A DNA stretch of 64,000 bases, from NCBI RefSeq assembly GCF_017355955.1, contig NZ_JAFFID010000001.1, positions 124,001 to 188,000 of the forward strand. Direction: 5' to 3'. The notes below the pieces were generated by a model. It ran no database searches. It was not told the DNA's origin and saw only the letters and a program-made list of their open reading frames with translations. A program made the position numbers and the translations under genes. Shown here one piece after another: positions 44,526-54,055 of this stretch. Every line of letters starts with the position of its first letter. The stretch's first letter is position 1. The stretch comes from Sabulibacter ruber. GTDB taxonomy: Bacteria > Bacteroidota > Bacteroidia > Cytophagales > Hymenobacteraceae.

Positions 44526-46034
44526 CTAGCGTTGCACCGGATGCGGCTCGTGCAATTGCAGCACGCGGCCGGTATAGGCCCGGGTTTCTTCGCAGAGTTG
44601 CGGGTTCTTGGCTAGTGACAAACCGTAAGACGGGATCATTTCCTTGATCTTGTTCTGCCACTCTGAGGTAGCCGCCTTTTCTGGGAAGCACTTATGGATG
44701 AGGCCTACCATGATGGATACCGCGGTTGAGGCACCAGGAGATGCTCCAAGCAAGGCGGCAATGGTACCATCGGCGGAGCTTACCACTTCGGTTCCAAACT
44801 CCAGCACACCCCCGCGTTTAGGGTCTTTCTTGATCACCTGTACACGCTGACCGGCAATCTCCAGCTCCCAATCCTCGGCACGGGCTGTAGGCACGTACTC
44901 GCGCAAGGCGGCCATACGGTCTTCCGGCGACTGCAATACCTGGTTGATGAGGTACTTGGTCAACGGAATATTGGTGTACCCGGCGGCCAGCATAGGGCGC
45001 AGGTTGTTTACCTTAATGGATAAAGGCAGGTCAAAGAAAGAACCTTTTTTCAGGAATTTAGTCGTAAAACCCGCATAAGGCCCAAACAGAAGCGCTTTCT
45101 CTCCGTTGATCACGCGCGTATCAAGGTGCGGTACCGACATGGGCGGCGAACCTACAGCAGCTTTTCCGTACACCTTGGCTTGGTGCCGCGCGATTACGTC
45201 TGGGTTGGTGCACTTCAACCACTGACCACTTACCGGGAAACCGCCAAAGCCTTTGCCTTCTGGTATTCCAGAGGCCAGCAACAGGGGCAAGGAGCCTCCA
45301 CCGGCGCCAATGAAAACAAACTTGGTACGGGCGGTGCGCTTCTGACCAGTGGTTATGTTTTTCACCCGAACGCGCCATAAGCCATCGGCTTTGCGGCGGA
45401 AAGAGCGTACCTCATGATTCAGGTGCATTTCCACGCCGCCCATTTTTTTGAGGTAATCAAACAAGTGGCGCGTAAGGCAACCGAAGTTCACATCGGTACC
45501 TACTTCCATGCGGGTGGCGGCCACTTTGCACTGGTCATCGCGGCCTTCCATGATCAGAGGCATCCATTGGGTGAGTTGGTCCACGTCTTCTGAATACTCC
45601 ATGCCCTGGAAGAGCGGGGAGTTGGTCATGGCCTTGTAGCGCTTCTGCAGGAAGTTCACGTTTTTATCGCCCCACACAAAGCTCATGTGCGGTACGCTGC
45701 GGATGAAGTCCTTAGGATCTTTAATGATGCCTCTTTCTACCAAAAACGCCCAAAACTGGCGCGACTGCTCAAACCACTCGGCAATGACATCGGCTTTGGA
45801 AATATCAATGGAACCGTCTGGTTTCTCTGGGGTATAGTTCAGTTCGCAAAAGGCAGAGTGGCCGGTACCGGCATTGTTCCAGGCATCGGAACTCTCGGCG
45901 GCCACTTCATCCAAGCGCTCATATATCTCAATGGTTAGATCTGGTTGCAGCTGCTTCAGCATCACGCCTAAGGTGGCGCTCATGATACCTGCACCTATCA
46001 GCACAACATCAGGTTCAGTTACTATTTTGTCCAT
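44526..46034 (-). CDS. mqo: Malate:quinone oxidoreductase
   Basis: 502 residues, standard length. FAD-binding [14 protein letters not shown] at 11-24 is followed by the MQO block [25 protein letters not shown]-terminal [19 protein letters not shown] is the second FAD contact. MQO oxidises malate to oxaloacetate at the membrane and passes electrons to menaquinone, replacing or supplementing soluble malate dehydrogenase. This links with menC in the same window only by pathway. It has its own ATG start and a 128-nt upstream gap that holds the terminator of the gene before it. Confidence 0.96.
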   Translation of the reverse strand: MDKIVTEPDVVLIGAGIMSATLGVMLKQLQPDLTIEIYERLDEVAAESSDAWNNAGTGHSAFCELNYTPEKPDGSIDISKADVIAEWFEQSRQFWAFLVERGIIKDPKDFIRSVPHMSFVWGDKNVNFLQKRYKAMTNSPLFQGMEYSEDVDQLTQWMPLIMEGRDDQCKVAATRMEVGTDVNFGCLTRHLFDYLKKMGGVEMHLNHEVRSFRRKADGLWRVRVKNITTGQKRTARTKFVFIGAGGGSLPLLLASGIPEGKGFGGFPVSGQWLKCTNPDVIARHQAKVYGKAAVGSPPMSVPHLDTRVINGEKALLFGPYAGFTTKFLKKGSFFDLPLSIKVNNLRPMLAAGYTNIPLTKYLINQVLQSPEDRMAALREYVPTARAEDWELEIAGQRVQVIKKDPKRGGVLEFGTEVVSSADGTIAALLGASPGASTAVSIMVGLIHKCFPEKAATSEWQNKIKEMIPSYGLSLAKNPQLCEETRAYTGRVLQLHEPHPVQR

Positions 46035-46112
46035 GATTTACTTTTAGATACTTCCTAGAGTACGAATAAACCAACAGAAAGTGTTTTGCCCAAATTCCAA
46101 GAATATTTAATG

Positions 46113-46144
46113 AAAAAAGCCAATGGCGGTGCATTGGCTTTTTT
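46113..46144 (-). terminator. Terminator of the T9SS cargo gene
   Basis: AAAAAAGCCAATG (46113-46125) and CATTGGCTTTTTT (46132-46144), a perfect 13-bp stem, 19 nt beyond the stop of the minus-strand gene ending at 46163. Confidence 0.8.
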
Positions 46145-46162
46145 GGGGCTTTTTTCTTCTTT

Positions 46163-47524
46163 TTAGCTGTTTTTCACCAGTTTATGCACCGATACCTCAT
46201 TTCCCTGGTATACTCGCAGAAAGTAGATACCTGCGGGCATGTTTTGCAGGTTCTCCAGGGAAATGGTTTGCTCTCCCAGCTGGCCCTGTACCGCTTTGGT
46301 TTGAAGTACGTTTCCTGCCAGATCCACCAGGTTCACCCGTATCTCGGCTGCCTGGGCCTGGGTTACCTGCAACGAAACCATGCCCTGGAACGGGTTAGGG
46401 AAGGCAGTAGTCTTCAATGTGGTTTTGGCGGCGGCAGACTGGTTTTTAACCGCTACTACTTTTGAGTATTCTGTGGTGCCGTCATAATCAACCTGCTTAA
46501 GGCGGTAATAAGAAACCCCGCCTACTGGTTGAGCATCCTGGAACGTGTAATTCAGGAGTACATTGCTGTTGCCCGCCCCGGCAACTGACTGCACAGGAGT
46601 GAAGTTCTTGCCATCTGTGCTGCGCTCCACAACAAATTCTTTGTTGTCTTTCTCTGAAGCGGTAGCCCAGGTAAGCTGTACCTGTCCGGTGGTTTTTACT
46701 TTCGCTTCAAAGGAGGTCAAGGAAACAGGCAGGGTGATAGGCGATAATTCATAGCTTTCCACGGCAAGCATACCCGCGCTTTGGTTTCCTTTTTTCACGG
46801 TCATAAAGCCACCTTTACGGTTTGGCTTTACGGTAACCATGTTGGTGCCTTGCCCTTTGATGATCTCCCAGCCGGCAGGAGCAGACCATTCATAGGCAAA
46901 GGTATTGTCACCGGTGGCTGGTACAGTGTACACCGCGGTGCTGTTCAGTTCAATCATTGACGGACCATTGATGACCAGTACCTCTGGCTGGCAAGATTGG
47001 GCTTTAAAGGACACCAAGCCCACGGTAGTAGAGGCTTTGGCTTCTACCCGGATGGTGGTCATTTTGGAAAATTCAGCCCAGGAAAGGGTATAAGAGAAAC
47101 TCTCAGAAACTCCGTTCTTGAACCCCTCTGCGTTGATTGCCTCAAATTTCAGGGCATAGAATGGGGTATTAGTGCCATTCTCGGTGGAGTAGGAGAATTT
47201 GGTATTAGTATGCTTTGGATTAGTGGCTTTGGCCCCGGCTGGTAGTTCAAAAGCTACGTGGCTCAAGGCTCTGTTCCCGTTGGTTTGTAGTGTAAAAGTC
47301 AGGGTAACGGTGTTGTTGCTGTTTTTAGAAAAATTGACGTAGGTGATGTCAAAGTCCTGGCTGGTACGTTCGCAATCTAACGTAATGGTTTGCCCAAATG
47401 CAGAAGAACTAACCAGAACCGAAATCAGGAACAAAAAGGTTAAATGAAGAACGATCCGGTTAGCACCTTGGGTGAATTGTTGGTAGATTGGAAAAGTGCA
47501 AGTGGCGGGTTGAAAAGTTCTCAT
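46163..47524 (-). CDS. Secreted protein with type IX sorting domain
   Basis: 453 residues from the ATG at 47524; the frame is open 40 codons upstream, but those residues are not signal-like and a promoter lies in them. A signal peptide occupies about 20-44 (LTFLFLISVLVSSSAFGQ). Then follow an adhesin-like beta region (45-170), a PKD-like domain (185-270) and an FN3-like domain (290-375). The C-terminal type A sorting domain (about 383-453) has AFPNPF, VNLVDLAGNVL and MPAGIYFLRV, the marks of PorSS/T9SS cargo. It is exported to the surface or medium. No enzymatic domain was seen. Confidence 0.87.
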   Translation of the reverse strand: MRTFQPATCTFPIYQQFTQGANRIVLHLTFLFLISVLVSSSAFGQTITLDCERTSQDFDITYVNFSKNSNNTVTLTFTLQTNGNRALSHVAFELPAGAKATNPKHTNTKFSYSTENGTNTPFYALKFEAINAEGFKNGVSESFSYTLSWAEFSKMTTIRVEAKASTTVGLVSFKAQSCQPEVLVINGPSMIELNSTAVYTVPATGDNTFAYEWSAPAGWEIIKGQGTNMVTVKPNRKGGFMTVKKGNQSAGMLAVESYELSPITLPVSLTSFEAKVKTTGQVQLTWATASEKDNKEFVVERSTDGKNFTPVQSVAGAGNSNVLLNYTFQDAQPVGGVSYYRLKQVDYDGTTEYSKVVAVKNQSAAAKTTLKTTAFPNPFQGMVSLQVTQAQAAEIRVNLVDLAGNVLQTKAVQGQLGEQTISLENLQNMPAGIYFLRVYQGNEVSVHKLVKNS

Positions 47525-48002
47525 TTTTGGTACTCGGTATGCTTTAATCTCTGTGTTGTATGACAATGCAAAGGTAGATGTACCTACATGTATAAATGGG
47601 GAGATTCGATAAAGCGAAACTTCTGAGGGACGAACAGGTGCCAAAAGGGGAGGAACGAACCCTATTAAACCGTGAATTCGGGATTTTGCCCGATGAATGG
47701 TAGGAGAAAAGGTGGTGATATTCTAATACGTCCGGAGAAGCTATTCACACTTAGAAGCCAATTACCAGGAAAATGGAGTTGGTGCTTTTCTTAGCCAAAG
47801 CCAAAAACTCAGTGAAAGGTCAAAAGGAATATGCCTGCGATATATGAACCAATACGCGGGTTGTTAAAGCCATCCATTCGGTAGATAGGCCTTGGTGCTT
47901 AGATTAGGGTTTCTAAGTCGGCTTAATTATTGTGCACTCCACTAATAATAGAAGTCTCTATTTTCTTCTCTGGTTTTTTGGACCACTTAAATTAACAGCC
48001 CT
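47525..48002. other. 478-nt intergenic region upstream of two divergent exported-protein genes
   Basis: No coding frame of note beyond the doubtful N-terminal extension of the T9SS gene. It contains the T9SS promoter candidate at 47569. The rest shows no repeat or hairpin that I can support. Confidence 0.5.
47569..47597 (-). promoter_or_regulatory. Promoter candidate of the T9SS cargo gene
   Basis: On the minus strand TACCTTTG (47569-47576) is an exact TAnnTTTG match, with TTTA about 17 nt upstream. It lies 44 nt before the ATG at 47524 and so supports that start over the longer frame. Confidence 0.5.
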
Positions 48003-48356
48003 ATGAAAAAGATATTGTCTGCTCTGCTGCTCACCGGCCTGATCTGTATTACCACTTATGCCCAGGATTTACCTACCCAAAACTCACCGGTGAAGCGAAC
48101 CGAAGAGTATTGCGATGTTACTATCATTGACAGAATGGGCCATAAAGTTGCCATCAGCATTGATTATGGGCAAGACCCCAAGATTGCCCGTGAAAGTGTG
48201 AAGGATGATAAGGGCAAGCCTATGCTTTTTAACTCACCCATTGAGGTGCTGCATTACATGAATGCCCAGGGGTGGGAACTGGTAGAAAGATACATGGACC
48301 CCACTCAGAGGGTTGATAACCGACATTACCTGCTGAAGCGGAAAGTGGAGAGATAA
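48003..48356 (+). CDS. Small exported protein of unknown function
   Basis: 117 residues with a clear signal peptide (MKKILSALLLTGLICITTYA-Q). The mature part is about 97 residues, with a YCDVTIIDRMGHKVAISIDYGQ strand segment and a NAQGWELVERYMDP motif followed by HYLLKRKV. The GWELV...YLLKR ending is common in small Bacteroidota exported proteins (DUF4177-like), but I cannot assign a function. It is convergent with the HAD gene, only 9 nt away. Confidence 0.72.
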   Translation: MKKILSALLLTGLICITTYAQDLPTQNSPVKRTEEYCDVTIIDRMGHKVAISIDYGQDPKIARESVKDDKGKPMLFNSPIEVLHYMNAQGWELVERYMDPTQRVDNRHYLLKRKVER

Positions 48357-48365
48357 GGAAGTAAA

Positions 48366-48827
48366 TTACTTCCTTGAGGTGAAAGCAGATTGCAGGGTGA
48401 TGAGCAGGGTTTGGGTCCAGTTTTCGTCTTTTTCCTCAATAATGATGGTTCTGAAGCCAAACCGCTGTCCTTCCATTTCTACTCCTCTGGAATCATCCAC
48501 GTGCACATCAATGCCAAAGGCGGGAGGATATTTGGAATACCTTGTGCCCTCTGCCAGTAACGTACGGTCATGGCGCCGCTGGTTAACGATGCCGTCAATC
48601 CAGATACCATAAGATAGAAAAAGCCACCTGATGTAACTGGCCGATCGGAAAGAAGTGGTATACACGAAGACCTGATGCCCCTCCGCTTTCAGTCTCTTCA
48701 TCAACGGCACCGTGCCTAACCTGATTTTCTCCATGCCAAACGCTTTTTGGAGTAGGTTCTGCTTCTCAGCAGGAAAGCGCTTGGTGCCGGGAATCAGAGT
48801 ATCATCCAGATCAAAGGAGATGGTCAT
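48366..48827 (-). CDS. HAD-superfamily hydrolase
   Basis: 153 residues. Motif I is SFDLDDTL (D6, D8), motif II is YTTS near 56-59 and motif IV is VHVDDSRG near 109-116. The cap is minimal, so this is a C0-type HAD, probably a phosphatase acting on a macromolecule or phosphoprotein. The substrate is unknown. The short intergenic gap to the convergent gene leaves no room for a separate terminator. Confidence 0.78.
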   Translation of the reverse strand: MTISFDLDDTLIPGTKRFPAEKQNLLQKAFGMEKIRLGTVPLMKRLKAEGHQVFVYTTSFRSASYIRWLFLSYGIWIDGIVNQRRHDRTLLAEGTRYSKYPPAFGIDVHVDDSRGVEMEGQRFGFRTIIIEEKDENWTQTLLITLQSAFTSRK

Positions 48828-48840
48828 GCAGAAATGGGTT

Positions 48841-48884
48841 GTTTCAGGCCTGTTTTCCTAAAATTAGGTAGAAAACAGTGAAAC
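48841..48884. repeat. Family hairpin upstream of the HAD gene
   Basis: GTTTCA..CTGTTTTC and GAAAACAG.TGAAAC pair over 14 bp with a 3-nt bulge (GGC). Centre CTAAAATTAGGTA. Confidence 0.5.
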
Positions 48885-48930
48885 TTCATAAGCGTTTATA
48901 GCAATGCAGATTGATACTAGTGAAAAGTGC

Positions 48931-49884
48931 CTATTGTTTACTTAATTCCTCTACGGCCTGTCTGGGGCTGGGAAAGTGCGTTCCTACTCTTGGATCCATG
49001 ATGTTCCCGCCAAATCCTTCAGATTTCTCAGAGAGCTTTCCTTTCATGCTCAAAAGTTTCTGTTGGTGTTCCGTATCACCAGTAGCCCAAAGCGCTTTAA
49101 TGGCAATGACTTTTGTAAAGTTGTCTTTGTCTTTCTGAGAAATAAATTGAAGCAGGTAAGTTGCTACTTCTTTAGAGTTGTTATTCCCAAGTAATCGCAA
49201 GGCAGAAACAGTTGAATGGAAGTTATCGGTCTCCACGAACTTTTTCAGGGTGGAAAGTTCTACTTTTCGGTTCAACAAATAAGCGGTTTCCAGGGCGGCA
49301 TGCTGAAGGAAGAATGTAGCAATTTCATTTTCCCCAAAGCCTGCGGGTGCCTTGGATAAATTAGCATTAATGAAATTAACTACTGCTGACTCATTGTATT
49401 TGCCTGTTTTAAAGAAGCTCCAGATCTCCGTGAAAGTTTGCTCATATATTTCCTGGGGCAACAAAGCTTGGTGGTAACTGTGACGGTAGGTAGCAGATAC
49501 GTTGCCATCTTCAACCTTGGCGTAACCAGAAGTAGGGGTAGGTAAACTGTAGCCGCCTTTTTCATTCTTCTTTAGGAAGAGGTAATACAGATTGTCTTTC
49601 TCAAAAGGCAGATGCAGGCCATGCCCCGAGGAACTGGTTAAATCCAGCATGTAAAACCCATTGATATCAATTTTTCCCGAAAGATTGCTCTCCCCAAAGC
49701 TTTTGAGTATTTCTACCTCTGCTACTGGCGTGTCTTCTTCGGTCAGAGCTTTGACTAACACGAAAAAGTCAGCCTTTTGCAGGATTTCTTTCTGCCAAGG
49801 TTCGTCCCACGTCTCAGCAACTGCCGAAAGCTGAAAGCAAAAGATAAAAACAAGCAGAGGGAGTAGTCTTCTCAAGAACATCAT
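48931..49884 (-). CDS. Exported protein of unknown function with helical repeats
   Basis: 317 residues from the ATG at 49884 (a TTG three codons upstream is also in frame). A signal peptide covers about 5-23 (LLPLLVFIFCFQLSAVA). Residues about 145-280 form short paired helices with HEAT-like spacing (TLKKFVETDNFHSTVSALRLLG; TKVIAIKALWATGD). The N-terminal part (30-110) looks like a beta domain. I do not recognise the family. It stands alone between two hairpins. Confidence 0.68.
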   Translation of the reverse strand: MMFLRRLLPLLVFIFCFQLSAVAETWDEPWQKEILQKADFFVLVKALTEEDTPVAEVEILKSFGESNLSGKIDINGFYMLDLTSSSGHGLHLPFEKDNLYYLFLKKNEKGGYSLPTPTSGYAKVEDGNVSATYRHSYHQALLPQEIYEQTFTEIWSFFKTGKYNESAVVNFINANLSKAPAGFGENEIATFFLQHAALETAYLLNRKVELSTLKKFVETDNFHSTVSALRLLGNNNSKEVATYLLQFISQKDKDNFTKVIAIKALWATGDTEHQQKLLSMKGKLSEKSEGFGGNIMDPRVGTHFPSPRQAVEELSKQ

Positions 49885-49979
49885 TATATTCAATTATTTT
49901 AATGAATATAATGATAGAAAAGTAAAGTATAAACTTTTATTGAGTAAACTGATGGGTTGCCAGAAGTGAATATTTCAGT

Positions 49980-50030
49980 TGCTGAGTGTTTTTAGCTCAT
50001 TTTCACTAAAACAGGTTAAAACACCCAGCA
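49980..50030. repeat. Family hairpin between the unknown exported protein gene and addA
   Basis: TGCTG-A-GTGTTTT pairs with AAAACAC-C-CAGCA (12 bp with one mismatch). The centre CATTTTCACTAAAACAGG fits the family. It lies just past the addA stop and could terminate it. Confidence 0.55.
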
Positions 50031-50043
50031 CCTATTTTGGTGG

Positions 50044-53000
50044 CTAATTTATTGTCTCACCAACATACTCCCACTCCTCCACGCGTTCCTCTTCAAAATA
50101 GTACACCACGCACGTAATCTTGCTGAATACCAGCTCCCGGAACAGCGCGGCATAGGAGTTCAGGTTATCCCGGTATTCTTCCTTGGCAGGAGGGAGTTTG
50201 AAGTCAATCAGCGTCACGTCGCCGGTTCCCCCGAATACGATTCGGTCTGGTTTGTAGCGGTTGGTACGCACGTCCAGCACCTCGCGCTCGTTCTCCACGG
50301 TCACGGCACTGCTGAAGTAGCGCTGCATCTGCGGGTGGTGGAGTACATGGTCTACCATCTCTTTTAAGATGGGCAGTTCGCGCTGCGAGATGATGCCTTG
50401 GTGCACCAATTGCCGGAGGGCTTTGGGCGCTTCCTCGGCGTAGGTGATGCGGGCGAGGGCGTAATGTAGTTTGCGGTTCCAGCGGCGGTGTTCCTGCTGA
50501 GTCTCAAAATCGAAGACGTTGTTGGCGTGCTGCTTCAGTTTCAGGTTCTGGGCCCAGTCCGCTGAGGTGAATTTGTCCAGTACGTAGATATCCTCTGTGA
50601 TAGCTTTATGGCTCACCGCCTGTGGTGCGCCTTTGGCCAGTTGGTAGCAAAACTGTCCTTCTTGCCAGAGTTCTTTGCTCTCCAGGTAGCGGTACAGCCA
50701 GTAGCTCACGTTTTTCTGGGAATTGGCTTTTTTGAAATCCTGCGCCTTACCGATGAGGTACAAACGGTCCACGGGGCGGGTGAGGGCCACGTACAGCATG
50801 TTCAGGTTCTCAATAAAGGTCTTCTCCAGTTTCTGGGCGTATTGCTCGTGCAGGGCGGTCTGCTCCAGCTTTTTGTTCAACGTGACTACTGCCGTGCGCA
50901 GTTTTCCGCCCGCGGCCACACTCTCCGGCAGTGTGCCCCAGAGCAACGACGAAGTCTGCGGTTCCAGGCTCCAGTCGCAGAACGGCACAATCACCACGGG
51001 GTAGTCCAGCCCCTTGCTTTTGTGGATGCTGGTGATGGTAATGGCATCCCGATCCTTAGGGGTATTAATGCTTAAGTTCTCCTTATGCAAATCCCAATAC
51101 TGCAAGAAGTTATTGAGGTTGTTGCTGTACTTGAGCGTGTACTCCAGCACCAGATCCAGGAAGCGGAACAGGTATTCGCATTCGTTGTTCTTGCCTAACA
51201 GATCAAACACCCTTATCAGTTTCTCAGTGAGTTCGTAGATAGAGAGGTTCCCCGCATCGCGGTACGCCAGATCAAAACCCTGCTCCTGCAAAAACCTGAA
51301 GAACGGATCAATGCTGGGCTCTACCGCCAAGGCGGCTATCTTGCCCGTGGTCGCATTGTCGGGCAGCTCCTGGTGCACCACTTTGTAGACCAGGTACAAG
51401 GCCTGGGACCGCGCCAGGCTGTTGGCGGGCTGGTTCAGAATCCGGAAAAAGGCGATGATGAGGTTGATGACCTCGGCAAACTGCAACGAAAGCGAATCCT
51501 GCGAGATGATATCGTATTTCTTCTGCTTCAGAAAATTGGCCACCAGCTTGCTGTTGCGGTTGGTGCGGCTCAGGATGGCAATGTCGCGCGGCGCGTAGCC
51601 ATCTGCCTGGGCCTGCTGTACCATCTGCAACACCAGCTGCAAGGTGCTTTCCTGGTAGGAGAGGAGGTCGTCCTGAACGTAGCCCTCGTAGATTTCCTCT
51701 GTCGGGCGGCAGGTGTCTAAATCGAATTGGTAAGGCGGCACCTCATCCTGCGTGAACAGCACTTGTAAGTGAGCCTTCCCGTTTTCTTTGCCTTCTGGCG
51801 AATTCTGCTTGAAATCAGCATCGTAGATGGCCTGCAACAGCGGGAACTGCGGATTGGCCTGACTGATGAACTCAAACAACTCATTGTTGAACTGGATGAT
51901 CTCCGGAGCGCTGCGATAGTTGGTGTTCAGGTTATCCGGGGTGAGGGTCCAGCGCAGGGTGTCATAGCGCGGAGCCACGTTCTCCTCAAAGCGGGAGTTC
52001 TGGTACAGGTGGTGCGTCTGGTTGCGGTGCAGGTGCAGGATCTGCTCCATCTCGCCGCCGCGCCAACCGTAGATGGCCTGCTTGGCATCGCCCACCACCA
52101 TGTTGAAGTTGTCGCTGGCCAGGGCGTTTTCTACCAGCGGCAAGAGGTTGTTCCACTGCAGCACCGAGGTATCCTGAAACTCGTCAATGAGGATGTGCTG
52201 GTACCGCTCGCCCAACCGCTCATAGATAAACGGAATGGGCTCCTGCAGCACAATCTCTGTGATGCGCTTGTTAAACTCAGAGATGTGCACCAGGTTCTTG
52301 TCCAGCTTAATTTCCTGGATACAGCGGTCCAGCTCACTCAGCACGCTCAACTTATATAGGTGCGGCAGCATGGCTGAGATGAGGATGTGGTTCTGCGTCT
52401 CGCGTTCTTTCAGCTCCTCAATGGCGCGGTATATCTGCGCCAGTCGGGGTTTGATCTGGTCCAGCGCTACCTTGGCACCGGTGCTAGCTTTGGCACTCGC
52501 CCATTTGTCATCGTTCACCGTTTTGGCGGCGTTGCTGTTGGCGATAGTAATGTCAAAGCCGCTGTTCCATTTTCTAAAATAAGAGTAGATGCCGTTCTTA
52601 CCGTAAGACATCTCCTCGGGCATAATGCCGTGCCGATCTATCAAGTCAGAGGCCTCCTGCGCCAGCGTCTGTATCTGCTTTTCTACGTCCACCTTTTGGG
52701 TGTATAGCTCAGAGCGTATCTTCTTAAAATCTTGCAAGGTAAGCTGGCCAATGTCAAGGAGATGTTCATAGGTCTGCTCATTCAGGAGGTTGCGGGCAAA
52801 ATCAGCGAGTTCATCGGGCAGCACATTCCAGCTTTTGCCTTCCTCGGCTTTGTCTAGGGCGTACTGTTGCAGGGTTTCGGCCAGCAGGCGGTTCTCTTGT
52901 TGGGTATTTACTTTGTTCAAAAGCAGACTTACGGCGGTGCTCAGAAGGGTCTGAGCATCCATGTCCACTTCAAATTTGTGGGGCAGCTTGAGCTCAGTGG

Positions 53001-53409
53001 TAAAGGCGCTCACTACCCGGTTCACGAACGAGTCAATGGTGCTCACGGCAAACTCAGAGTAGTGGAAAAGCAGATGGTCAAACACTCTGGAAGCCCGTGC
53101 CCGCAACTGCTCTTCGGTTAACAGAGGTTGGTCATAGTCTTCTCTAATCTCTTCTAATATGTTAAGTAAAAGCAGGTCGCTCTTTGCTTTCTCCTTCTCA
53201 GGGAGGTGACCATCATTGAAACCGCGAAGTGCTTCCACAATGCGCGTCTTCATCTCCTGCGCAGCATCATTGGTGAACGTAATGGCCAGGATGTTCTTGT
53301 AGTAAGAGGCGTCTTCGCTCTGGAGCGCCAGTTTCAGGTACTCTTTGGTTAACTGATACGTCTTACCAGATCCGGCAGAGGAGGAGTATATTTTAAAGGA
53401 AGCAGGCAC
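50044..53409 (-). CDS. addA: AddA-like UvrD-family helicase-nuclease
   Basis: 1121 residues from a GTG start. Walker A is SSAGSGKT (10-17), followed by the UvrD/Rep series: LAITFTNDAAQEMKTRI (Ia), ILIDEFQDTS (II), VVGDAKQAIYGWRGG (III), ITSIHKSKGLDYPVV (V) and LYVALTRPVDRLYL (VI). A C-terminal PD-(D/E)xK nuclease has RYKPDRIVFGGTGDVTLIDFKLPP. This is the helicase-nuclease subunit for break resection in RecBCD-like AddAB systems. The start codon directly precedes KIYSSSAGSGKT, leaving a very short N-terminus as usual for this group. Its expected AddB partner is at 39.2-42.1 kb. Confidence 0.9.
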   Translation of the reverse strand: MPASFKIYSSSAGSGKTYQLTKEYLKLALQSEDASYYKNILAITFTNDAAQEMKTRIVEALRGFNDGHLPEKEKAKSDLLLLNILEEIREDYDQPLLTEEQLRARASRVFDHLLFHYSEFAVSTIDSFVNRVVSAFTTELKLPHKFEVDMDAQTLLSTAVSLLLNKVNTQQENRLLAETLQQYALDKAEEGKSWNVLPDELADFARNLLNEQTYEHLLDIGQLTLQDFKKIRSELYTQKVDVEKQIQTLAQEASDLIDRHGIMPEEMSYGKNGIYSYFRKWNSGFDITIANSNAAKTVNDDKWASAKASTGAKVALDQIKPRLAQIYRAIEELKERETQNHILISAMLPHLYKLSVLSELDRCIQEIKLDKNLVHISEFNKRITEIVLQEPIPFIYERLGERYQHILIDEFQDTSVLQWNNLLPLVENALASDNFNMVVGDAKQAIYGWRGGEMEQILHLHRNQTHHLYQNSRFEENVAPRYDTLRWTLTPDNLNTNYRSAPEIIQFNNELFEFISQANPQFPLLQAIYDADFKQNSPEGKENGKAHLQVLFTQDEVPPYQFDLDTCRPTEEIYEGYVQDDLLSYQESTLQLVLQMVQQAQADGYAPRDIAILSRTNRNSKLVANFLKQKKYDIISQDSLSLQFAEVINLIIAFFRILNQPANSLARSQALYLVYKVVHQELPDNATTGKIAALAVEPSIDPFFRFLQEQGFDLAYRDAGNLSIYELTEKLIRVFDLLGKNNECEYLFRFLDLVLEYTLKYSNNLNNFLQYWDLHKENLSINTPKDRDAITITSIHKSKGLDYPVVIVPFCDWSLEPQTSSLLWGTLPESVAAGGKLRTAVVTLNKKLEQTALHEQYAQKLEKTFIENLNMLYVALTRPVDRLYLIGKAQDFKKANSQKNVSYWLYRYLESKELWQEGQFCYQLAKGAPQAVSHKAITEDIYVLDKFTSADWAQNLKLKQHANNVFDFETQQEHRRWNRKLHYALARITYAEEAPKALRQLVHQGIISQRELPILKEMVDHVLHHPQMQRYFSSAVTVENEREVLDVRTNRYKPDRIVFGGTGDVTLIDFKLPPAKEEYRDNLNSYAALFRELVFSKITCVVYYFEEERVEEWEYVGETIN

Positions 53410-53471
53410 TCTCTTTTTAATTAAGAATTGGGAATTAAGAATTAGGAATTCGGCAAGGCCGAAATGCTTTT

Positions 53472-53511
53472 CTGTTTTTGGGCAGTTTCCACGAAAATAG
53501 ACAAAAAACAG
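53472..53511. repeat. Family hairpin upstream of addA
   Basis: CTGTTTTTG and CAAAAAACAG arms around GGCAGTTTCCACGAAAATAGA. Confidence 0.45.
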
Positions 53512-53646
53512 GAGAGTGGGTGAGCTTAAGGAGTAATCTTGGTTCCCAATGCCCTCAACAAAGCTTCTATCTCTCGGCAGTTACAAACTGCCATCATGGT
53601 AGGTCCAAGTCACAGACTTGAACCATGCAAAGGCAATGGCGTGCAG

Positions 53647-53669
53647 GAGACAAGGCGGTGCCTTGTCTC
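53647..53669. repeat. Palindrome GAGACAAGGC-GGT-GCCTTGTCTC
   Basis: Perfect 10-bp arms with a 3-nt loop, flanked by TGCAG and TACAG. It resembles the short REP-like palindromes ending in GTCTCTACA found in many genomes. No T-run follows. Confidence 0.6.
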
Positions 53670-54047
53670 TACAGGGTTCCACCATCCCACGATTCCATCA
53701 TCACCATCACCAATTCCGCTACTTTCCCCGATTCCAGTCTTTCGGGCGAGCGCCTTAGCAGGTTCCGGTGCCGACAGGCATTGCGACCGCCAGGGAGCAA
53801 AGGAAGCTGGCACAGCGCGAGCGCGGAAGACTGGGCCCCGCGGCCGTGAGCGCATATCGCTACCTATGAAACAACTAAGCTCATGAGTCATTGGATCAGC
53901 GGTCAAATCGCCAGCATCAGCAGTAAACTTTAAGCTACTTTAATACTCCAGTCACCATCATTCCGACACCATCCAGAATTATACAATTAATTTACCCATT
54001 ATTACGTTAGTTACTTTTCTATATTAGGACTCTTCTATAATTTTCCG

Positions 54048-54055
54048 TACCTTTG
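54048..54055 (+). promoter_or_regulatory. Promoter -7 element of the DEAD-box helicase gene
   Basis: TACCTTTG, an exact TAnnTTTG match, with TTAG 20 nt upstream. A start near 54062 gives a 5' leader of about 150 nt, containing small hairpins such as GCGG-CTTTCT-CCGC at 54127-54140. Confidence 0.5.

Noticed and set aside
53539..53906. Overlapping open frames of about 100 codons on both strands
   Set aside because: Arg/Pro/Ser-rich, not recognisable and lying in a repeat-rich gap; no start signal or family match.
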